DNA of 64,000 bases from Bacteroidota bacterium (GTDB lineage Bacteria > Bacteroidota > Bacteroidia > Chitinophagales > JADIYW01). This document shows positions 57,571 to 64,000 of the stretch, one piece after another. The stretch is from NCBI GenBank assembly GCA_016705125.1, contig JADIYW010000016.1, forward strand, positions 6,406 through 70,405, in the 5' to 3' direction. How positions within the stretch are numbered: the stretch's first letter is position 1; each line of letters begins with the position of its first letter. A model generated the notes under the pieces. It searched no databases, was not told the DNA's origin, and saw only the letters and a program-made list of their open reading frames with translations. Position numbers and translations under genes: made by a program.

Positions 57571-60420
57571 ATGAATACAAACAAAAATTATGTAATTTTT
57601 TTCCCAGAAGAAATTACGAATAGTAGGTATATTTTTAAATTTTTATTCGTTGAAAAAACAAAGAATGAAACGAATTATTCCATAAGTCCACTTTCAAAAG
57701 ATTTGGTTTTTGATGATAATTTATTTCATTTATACAATCAATTTTTGCTTTTTTTTGATGAAAAGGGAATTGAAAGATGGAAGAGGCAAATCAAAGAAGT
57801 ATTTGTAAACCAGAAACCAAATCAGTCTCTTGAATTATTTGCACAGAAAGCTTTTGATAAATATTTATTGGAGCATTTACCAAAACTATTTAAATATGAA
57901 GATGGTCTTAGCTTTTTTCATAAGCAAAAAGTTGGGACCACAAATAATTATAGAAATGCACCTTGTAAGTTTAAACCAAATATTCCGAAAATTGTCTTTA
58001 AAGTTATTTATGAAGACTTTAAATATAGTATATTATCGTCAGTTGTAATTGATGAAATAGCTTATAACTATAATGAATTTAAAAGAATAAGTTGCCTTTT
58101 GTCTATAAATGACGATTATTTTTTATTGTCAAAAATGGATTTTAGGGTATTGGAATGGCTTGACAATTTAGATGCTAAATATTACCAATTGCCAGAAAGG
58201 GAATTTGCAGAACAGGTTTTATTTCCACTTGAGAAAACCCATGAAGTAGATAGAAACGGTTATTTTGAAATTGAAGAAATTGAAAGTGAGCTGATTCCAA
58301 GTATTTTTTTTAGCGAAATAAGCGGTTCTTTTTTGATGCTTACCCCAGTTTGGAATTATGATGGTTTTAAAGTTGAAGGTCAATATGAGCCAATTTACAA
58401 AACGAATAAAAATGGTATTAGCTACCATATAAAAAGAGATTTTGAAAAGGAAAAGGAATTTATAACTAAATTAGGTGGACTTCATCCAAACTTTGCCAAA
58501 CAGAAAAATGGTTATTTTTTTCTCTCATTCGATGAGGCAAAAAAGAAGCAATGGTTTTTAAAAGCCTACCATCAATTTCTATTAGATGGGGTAGAATTAA
58601 TTGGAATGGATTTGCTTTCCCATTTTAGATATGCTCCATTTCCTTTAGAAACAGAAATGAAAATAAAGAAAACTGAAGGCAATTTTATTTTTATAAAATT
58701 AGGTATAAGCGTTGGAAATGAACAAATTGCGTTATATGATATTCAGAAAATTCTTTTAGCAGAACAAAGGACCTTATTATTGAAAGACAATTCATTGGTT
58801 GTAATAACAGATGAATTTATTGATAAGTATGGTTTTTTTATTCGACATGGAAAGATACAAAAGGATGAAATCTGTATTCCTCAATGGCTGCTATTATTGT
58901 CGGATAAGTCAAATGCAGATTTTCCTATTTTGCAAAAAATGATAAAATCGGATTGGTGGAAAAATTGGAAGAAATGGCAGGAAACTGAAGAGGAAGTTTT
59001 TGGGTTACCAAACGGAATCAATGCAACATTGCGAAATTACCAGCATCGGGGTTACGAATGGATGGTTTTGCTTTCTAAAATTGGTGCAGGTGCATGTTTG
59101 GCCGATGATATGGGACTAGGAAAAACGCTACAAACGATCTGTTTTATGGCACATTTGATAAATGAAACCCCAGGGTATAAAAGTGTGGTTGTTTGCCCGG
59201 CGTCTTTAGTTTTCAATTGGGAAAAGGAATTCGAGAAATTTGCCCCTCATTTGAAAGTCTATAATTTTAACGACAGTAAGAAAAATGTAGAAAATATTCT
59301 CCAGTCGGAAGCGGATATTGTAATTTTGAGTTATGGGTTGTTGAGGTCCAAAATTGAATTTTTCAGTAAAATCCCTTGGCTTTGTGCCATAATCGACGAA
59401 AGTCATAACATTAAAAATATTCATTCAATTACAAGTAAAGCGGTTTGTCAATTGCGAAGCACTCATAAAGTTGCATTAAGTGGAACGCCAATAATGAATA
59501 ATACAATGGATTTGTATGCACAACTCAACTTTTTGCTCCCTACTTTATTTGGGACAAGAGAATTTTTTAAAAAGGAATATGCTGACCCGATTGATAGAGG
59601 AAAAAGTGTTGAAAAAGCAAAGTTATTATCAAAAATTACTGCTCCTTTTTTATTAAGAAGAACGAAAGAAATGGTGGCTAAAGATTTGCCTGAAAAGATT
59701 GAAGCTGTACTTTGGTGCGAAATGGGTGAGGAACAAATGGAGGCTTATGAAGCAGTTAAAAACAAAATAAGAGATAGTATTTTTTTAAATATTAAGAATG
59801 AAGGACTAAATAAAAGTAAAATAAGTGTTTTGGCAGGAATGCAAAAATTAAGACAGGTTTGTAATGCACCATTTTTAGTAAATGACGATGAAATTACCAA
59901 TACCGACTCCATTAAATTAGAAGTTTTGATGGATGAAATAAATAATAATTTGGGTGGAAAAAAAGTACTGGTTTTTTCTCAATTTAAAGGCATGTTGGAT
60001 TTAATTGGCGATAGGTTGAGGCAAGAAAAAATCAAGTTTTTGCGCTTTGATGGAGACACTGTATTAAGCGAAAGAAGGGATTTGATAGACCAATTTCAAT
60101 CGGAAGAAAGCGATATAAATATTTTTATAATTAGTTTGAAGGCAGGAAATGCAGGTATTACACTAACTGCCGCAAGTTATGTATTTTTAATTGATCCTTG
60201 GTGGAATAGTGCGGTGGAACAACAAGCGATTGATAGAACCCACAGAATTGGGCAAACTAAAAATGTATTTGCTTATAAAATGGTTTGTAAAGATACTATA
60301 GAGGAAAAAATTATTGCATTGCAACAAAAGAAAAAAGCCGTATCAGCATCTATTATTTCAGTGGAGGAGGGATTTGTAAAGAATCTTTCAGAAGAAGATA
60401 TTTCCTATTTATTTAGTTAA
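57571..60420 (+). CDS. SNF2-family DNA-dependent ATPase/helicase
   Basis: A 949-residue protein. The N-terminal half (to about 480) is a long region without a recognised domain, rich in Lys and aromatic residues. The C-terminal half is a SNF2 motor: Walker A DDMGLGKTLQTICF (Lys518), motif II DESHN at 609, motif III SGTPIMNN, motifs V and VI AGNAGITLTAASYVF and DRTHRIGQTKNVF. Bacterial SNF2 proteins of the HepA type act on transcription complexes; this one could also belong to a defence or repair context, but nothing adjacent supports that. Confidence 0.85.
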   Translation: MNTNKNYVIFFPEEITNSRYIFKFLFVEKTKNETNYSISPLSKDLVFDDNLFHLYNQFLLFFDEKGIERWKRQIKEVFVNQKPNQSLELFAQKAFDKYLLEHLPKLFKYEDGLSFFHKQKVGTTNNYRNAPCKFKPNIPKIVFKVIYEDFKYSILSSVVIDEIAYNYNEFKRISCLLSINDDYFLLSKMDFRVLEWLDNLDAKYYQLPEREFAEQVLFPLEKTHEVDRNGYFEIEEIESELIPSIFFSEISGSFLMLTPVWNYDGFKVEGQYEPIYKTNKNGISYHIKRDFEKEKEFITKLGGLHPNFAKQKNGYFFLSFDEAKKKQWFLKAYHQFLLDGVELIGMDLLSHFRYAPFPLETEMKIKKTEGNFIFIKLGISVGNEQIALYDIQKILLAEQRTLLLKDNSLVVITDEFIDKYGFFIRHGKIQKDEICIPQWLLLLSDKSNADFPILQKMIKSDWWKNWKKWQETEEEVFGLPNGINATLRNYQHRGYEWMVLLSKIGAGACLADDMGLGKTLQTICFMAHLINETPGYKSVVVCPASLVFNWEKEFEKFAPHLKVYNFNDSKKNVENILQSEADIVILSYGLLRSKIEFFSKIPWLCAIIDESHNIKNIHSITSKAVCQLRSTHKVALSGTPIMNNTMDLYAQLNFLLPTLFGTREFFKKEYADPIDRGKSVEKAKLLSKITAPFLLRRTKEMVAKDLPEKIEAVLWCEMGEEQMEAYEAVKNKIRDSIFLNIKNEGLNKSKISVLAGMQKLRQVCNAPFLVNDDEITNTDSIKLEVLMDEINNNLGGKKVLVFSQFKGMLDLIGDRLRQEKIKFLRFDGDTVLSERRDLIDQFQSEESDINIFIISLKAGNAGITLTAASYVFLIDPWWNSAVEQQAIDRTHRIGQTKNVFAYKMVCKDTIEEKIIALQQKKKAVSASIISVEEGFVKNLSEEDISYLFS

Positions 60421-60428
60421 ATTTGACT

Positions 60429-60740
60429 ATGTTTAAAATATTGTTTTCAATTTTTTTTGCCATAAGTATAGGTGTTCATATTTATGATATTTTTAAGGAA
60501 GAATCACCACAATATTTATTGCATTTTTTATATTTTATATGTTATGGTGTATGTTGGAAAATGATTTTCTCAAACAATAAGCATAAACATTTGGTATATT
60601 TAGTTGCTATTTTTCTTTTCCTCACACACTTTATATTGGCTTCCAAACATATTTTAAAACTGGATTTCGAATTTAGGATATGCCTTGTTGTCTGTGTTTT
60701 TTTGCCAGTTGGATTTATTGTGATGAAAAAAAAGCAATAA
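60429..60740 (+). CDS. Small membrane protein of unknown function
   Basis: About 103 residues from ATG 60429 with three to four membrane helices (FKILFSIFFAISIGVHIYDI, LLHFLYFICYGVCWKMIF, LVYLVAIFLFLTHFILAS, ICLVVCVFLPVGFIVM). It starts about eight bases after the SNF2 gene stop, so it may be co-transcribed with it. No family recognised. Confidence 0.55.
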   Translation: MFKILFSIFFAISIGVHIYDIFKEESPQYLLHFLYFICYGVCWKMIFSNNKHKHLVYLVAIFLFLTHFILASKHILKLDFEFRICLVVCVFLPVGFIVMKKKQ

Positions 60741-60751
60741 AATAGCTAAAC

Positions 60752-62539
60752 TTATTTTTCCAGTACCGAAATATTTATATGTTGAATGTTTAAAAAAGTT
60801 TCATCCATAAGGTCTTTTTCGATAAAAATATTATTAAAAATGATTCTAAAAGACTGGTTATCTTTGTTTTTAATGTCTACAAAAGTTTCTTTATCAATAA
60901 TTATTAAACCATTTTCTTTATTTTTTTTGATTATTTCTTGGGTAAATGGCAAAATATTATAATTGAATTGGAGTTTTTTGTTTTTGTAAAATAAAATTTC
61001 ATTGTCTTTAAATATTATCGAAATTGGAATATCAGGTATGTTTTCTTCATAGCCTTTGTAAAGTTCTAATTGCGGATAAATGTATTTAAAACCCTCTATA
61101 TTTATTTGCTTTTGAACTTGATTATTGAAATTAATTTCTATAGTATTATAAGTATATGGTTTGTAATTATCGCTCGCAACATAAGGTATTTTATTAATTA
61201 TTTCATAGGCTGTAGAATCAAGGGGCAAACAATTTTTGTCGAAATACGGAAATAAGGCCGAATAATGTTTTTGATCAACTAAATAATTTACAATACTTCC
61301 GATGCTTTCGGCTTCCTCTGCTTTTAGCTTTTTTTGAGGTAAATTGCAATCAATTTTTTCATTTTGCAAGATTTTATTTACACTTAATAGATGCTCCAAT
61401 CTTTTTACTTGGCTAAATTTAGTGGTTTGAAACATATTCCAAAAACCTGTTGTTCCTAAAATACATATTATAAATAAGGAAAATGGGATATAGAAAATGT
61501 TTTTACTTTTAGAGAAAATAAAGTATATAGACAGAATCAATAACCAACAACCCAAAACGAATCCGATATAACGCCATTCAGTAATGCCATAGTCATTTAT
61601 TCGTTTCATTATAGAAACAAATAGCAATGCAATTAGTGGCAAAATGGCTATGAAATAAGCCCTAAAATAGGATTTAATCCAAAGATGTTTTTCGTCATTT
61701 CGCAATGGATAAATCAATAATAACGCAAGAATACCAAATACAGAAAAAGTGAGGATTAAGTTACTTACCCACCCAATTGGCAAATGACCTTGAAAAATAA
61801 TTTTGCCACCATAAAGGTAAAGGATAACTAAGTAAATAATGACAAGTGGCATTAGTATAAATTGAGCAAAAATTCGCAATCCTTTAGGGTATGGAGTTTC
61901 GGTTTGCAAAGAATTTATATCATCAGGAATGCCTGCCATGAAATAAAAGGTATTGAAAATTCCTGCTAGAAATATCCATAAATAGGCATACCATTTTTCG
62001 TCAATTTCTATTTCAACTAATGCCTTTATAGATAATAAAGCACCTGCCAATCCTAAAAACAAAACAAGCGAGAAAAAGGCACTTCCTGCAAACCTGAGAA
62101 ACATTAGTTTGTTTATTTGCCAAAATCCAATTTTTTCACCTTTGTTTTGAAAGGCACTCATTGAAACCAATAAATGCGCTGCAATCAGCCAAATAAAAAA
62201 TCGAAATAAAGATGTTGGTGATTCGAATCGAGGATGCAATTGAAAAGTTAAGAATGCGAATAAAAGGATTAAAGCTCCACCAAGTAAAAAAGCCACTTTT
62301 TTATTACTGACAATTCCATTTTTTTCAACATATAAATGAATAGAGAAAAATAAAGGTAATCCAATAAGGCAGGTTCCAATGGATTTTATCCAAGGAAAAA
62401 TTTCTGTTTCTGATGGTTCATAATTTACTAATAAAATAGATAAAACGGTGCCAATTGTTGCACACAAACTAGCGATAGGAAACCTAAAAAGAGCTTTTTG
62501 GGTTTCTTGGGAAACCTCATAAAAAGATGGAAATTTCAT
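60752..62539 (-). CDS. DUF4153 family membrane protein
   Basis: A 595-residue protein with about 12 membrane helices in residues 15-365 and a soluble C-terminal domain. The N-terminal EVSQETQKALFRFPIASLCA and the helix pairs are typical of Bacteroidota DUF4153 members. The soluble end carries YIYPQLELYKGYEENIPDIP. Function unknown. The upstream, damaged gene stops ten bases before its start. Confidence 0.8.
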   Translation of the reverse strand: MKFPSFYEVSQETQKALFRFPIASLCATIGTVLSILLVNYEPSETEIFPWIKSIGTCLIGLPLFFSIHLYVEKNGIVSNKKVAFLLGGALILLFAFLTFQLHPRFESPTSLFRFFIWLIAAHLLVSMSAFQNKGEKIGFWQINKLMFLRFAGSAFFSLVLFLGLAGALLSIKALVEIEIDEKWYAYLWIFLAGIFNTFYFMAGIPDDINSLQTETPYPKGLRIFAQFILMPLVIIYLVILYLYGGKIIFQGHLPIGWVSNLILTFSVFGILALLLIYPLRNDEKHLWIKSYFRAYFIAILPLIALLFVSIMKRINDYGITEWRYIGFVLGCWLLILSIYFIFSKSKNIFYIPFSLFIICILGTTGFWNMFQTTKFSQVKRLEHLLSVNKILQNEKIDCNLPQKKLKAEEAESIGSIVNYLVDQKHYSALFPYFDKNCLPLDSTAYEIINKIPYVASDNYKPYTYNTIEINFNNQVQKQINIEGFKYIYPQLELYKGYEENIPDIPISIIFKDNEILFYKNKKLQFNYNILPFTQEIIKKNKENGLIIIDKETFVDIKNKDNQSFRIIFNNIFIEKDLMDETFLNIQHINISVLEK

Positions 62540-62549
62540 TTTTTTTTTT

Positions 62550-62875
62550 TTAAAAATTTTGTAGCCAGTCCAAGATCTTATCTACATCATATAGAAAATT
62601 TGTCCATTTGCTTAAGCAAATCTAAAGCATTATTTGTTAAAGCATCACTAGGTAATTGGATTGTCGCCAAGGGACTGCCAGTTTTTGGACTAATTAATAT
62701 AACCCGTTTTTTACAAAATCTAAAAATCCATAAGCCTCATCTTGGATATCAATATAAACAACTGAAGTGTAATTTATTTTCTGCATTACTTTGAAATCTA
62801 ACTCCCAACTCTCTTTCCTTTTTCCATCGGTATAACAAACCTAGAAACAGCCATTTTGGGGTCGATCAAATGCGA
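62550..62875 (-). pseudogene. Multiply frameshifted gene fragment upstream of DUF4153
   Basis: Collinear pieces on the minus strand read AVSRFVIPMEKGK, then ESWELDFKVMQKINYTSVVY with IDIQDEAYGFLDFVKNG, then RVILISPKTGSPLATIQLPS, DALTNNALDLLKQMDKF, and finally LYDVDKILDWLQNF with stop at 62550-62552. Each change of frame fits one-base shifts. The start is not seen. I do not recognise the family. Together they show that a real gene lies here but that the sequence is of low quality from here on. Confidence 0.55.
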
Positions 62876-62899
62876 GTATTTTCTTTTTTAAAATAATTT

Positions 62900-64000
62900 A
62901 AATTTTAGCAAGATTTAAGTACAGTAGCTTCTGAGTTTCTGTCAATTCAATTCTTAGGACAATTAATTTTCTAAATTTAAGACAATACTTTCAAAAAGCC
63001 AAAACCTATAATGTCATGATTCTTAAGAGAAGTATGACATTCGATGGTCTTGTAGTCCCGGATTATAAAAACAAAAAACCCTAAGATCTCCATATGTTAG
63101 CGATTGGTAGTGATAAATCGACCGCTTCTATGCAAAAACATTCGACGGATATCCAAAGTTATCAGCTATAGCCGTGTATTAACGCTTTCTTAAATGGGTC
63201 ACATGCTTTACACTGCACCCATTTGTGCCATCGCTTACCTGCTTTGAACTTTGAATTAGTTCAATACCTTTTTTTTTTATTCAATAACTTCTTGGTGGTT
63301 TCGAACTAAAATCTGACCTATCGAAAGCCGGTGAATATAGAAATAAAAATCAACCGATTCATCTGCTGTAAAAATCTCCGATGATATAAACCAAACATTA
63401 ATTATTTAAGAAGAAAAATTGTAATATATTTTAAAATAAAATGATAAAGACTGTTTAAGAACAGGATAAACGATTTTTCTTCTTCACATTTAAAAATAGC
63501 TTTATTTGTGCTTCCAGTCCCGCGACTGCAATCATAAAGACTGCGACTAAAATGGACAACTCCCACTTGCCCGGGCTCAAGGCATATAGATCCAGTATGG
63601 CAAAGTAGAGGTGCAATCATCGCTGCTTGTAAGGTGCATCGGATGTCGCCCAATCGGCGGCGTACATTTATGCGCTGCTTACAGCCCGTCCCGTTATTCA
63701 ACTATCGGGTCAATGGGTTTCAATTTGAAACTTAAATTCGGGATTTTGAAAATAAACATGTAAGAAAAAAATGGGGATTTTCCTTTCATCCTGCCGGGGG
63801 TATGTTGCGTCGTTTCTCGCGGCAGGTACTAGGGTTTGCCTGGAAACGCGCAGTCTGGGTTGCACCGTATATTTGGCGCCGAAGATGATGGATTTAGTGG
63901 GGACATTTTGAACCCGTAAAATGCCATACATTTATTATGTGCAGCGTTTGTAATATTTCGTTTGATTGGCAGCCGTAACATTTGATATTTGACGAAATGA
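62900..64000. other. Poorly coding right-end tail
   Basis: No gene can be supported. Isolated short runs look protein-like on the minus strand (GKRWHKWVQCKACDPFKKAL near 63190; KWELSILVAVFMIAVAGLEA near 63545), but all are broken by stops within 50 codons. Between 63500 and 63900 the GC content is clearly higher than in the rest of the window. Confidence 0.5.

Noticed and set aside
63150..63230. Transposase-like zinc-finger piece (KRWHKWVQCKAC) in the right tail
   Set aside because: Only about 20 residues read coherently, with stops around; no inverted repeats or catalytic motifs seen.

Overview
This window is an AT-rich piece of a Bacteroidota genome. The evidence is a type IX secretion system (T9SS) signature: two proteins end in type A sorting domains, and a giant Ig-like adhesin ends in a gliding-motility-type (type B) C-terminal domain followed by a PorP/SprF gene. 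Other Bacteroidota hallmarks are DUF3667, DUF4919, DUF4153, DUF4126 and OMP_b-brl_3 families, PorT-like beta-barrels, lipoboxes ending in SCKK or SCKE, and TAnnTTTG promoter boxes. No rRNA, tRNA, CRISPR array or complete insertion sequence was found.

Layout. 0-9 kb holds many frameshifted genes: an FG-GAP protein, DUF3667, a DinB-fold protein, KilA-N, an outer-membrane receptor-like barrel, NYN-LOTUS, DUF4919 and Dabb. 8.5-13.4 kb is a tight seven-gene run of exported or membrane proteins (an RCC1-repeat lipoprotein, two paralogous lipoproteins, two PH/GRAM-like membrane proteins and two secreted proteins). It is followed by a T9SS cargo with GIGT-type repeats and a LytS/LytTR-type two-component system. 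18-24 kb carries mscL, DUF4126, gcvP (fragmented, with an apparent internal loss), a GPH-family transporter and an EVE protein. 24-33 kb is the giant adhesin, a PorP/SprF-OmpA fusion and a small membrane protein. 33-42 kb carries a barrel protein, an LCM-type methyltransferase, a penicillin acylase, an acetate kinase-PduL fusion, aqpZ, a second DinB-fold protein (DUF1572), a DUF4258 lipoprotein and a secreted protein. 42-49 kb carries a large FAD/Fe-S dehydrogenase, a Bro-N-Fic fusion, a lipoprotein and a T9SS-exported serine hydrolase. 49-54 kb carries an esterase, metY-metX and a methyltransferase. 55-57.6 kb is an acyltransferase-SDR-acyltransferase operon. 57.6-62.5 kb carries a SNF2 helicase, a small membrane protein and DUF4153. 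The last 1.4 kb is poorly coding.

How genes fit together. The adhesin and PorP-OmpA pair look like a cargo and its outer-membrane attachment partner. MetY and MetX make homocysteine by the O-acetylhomoserine route. The AckA-PduL fusion would carry both steps between acetyl-CoA and acetate on one chain. The two PlsC-like acyltransferases around an SDR suggest a dedicated lipid modification.

Caveat. At least ten genes are broken by single-base shifts, mostly in homopolymers, and these cluster at about 0-9 kb, 17-25 kb and the right end. Long intact frames occupy the rest. I read most of these as residual sequencing errors rather than pseudogenes, and I give coordinates for the repaired genes.
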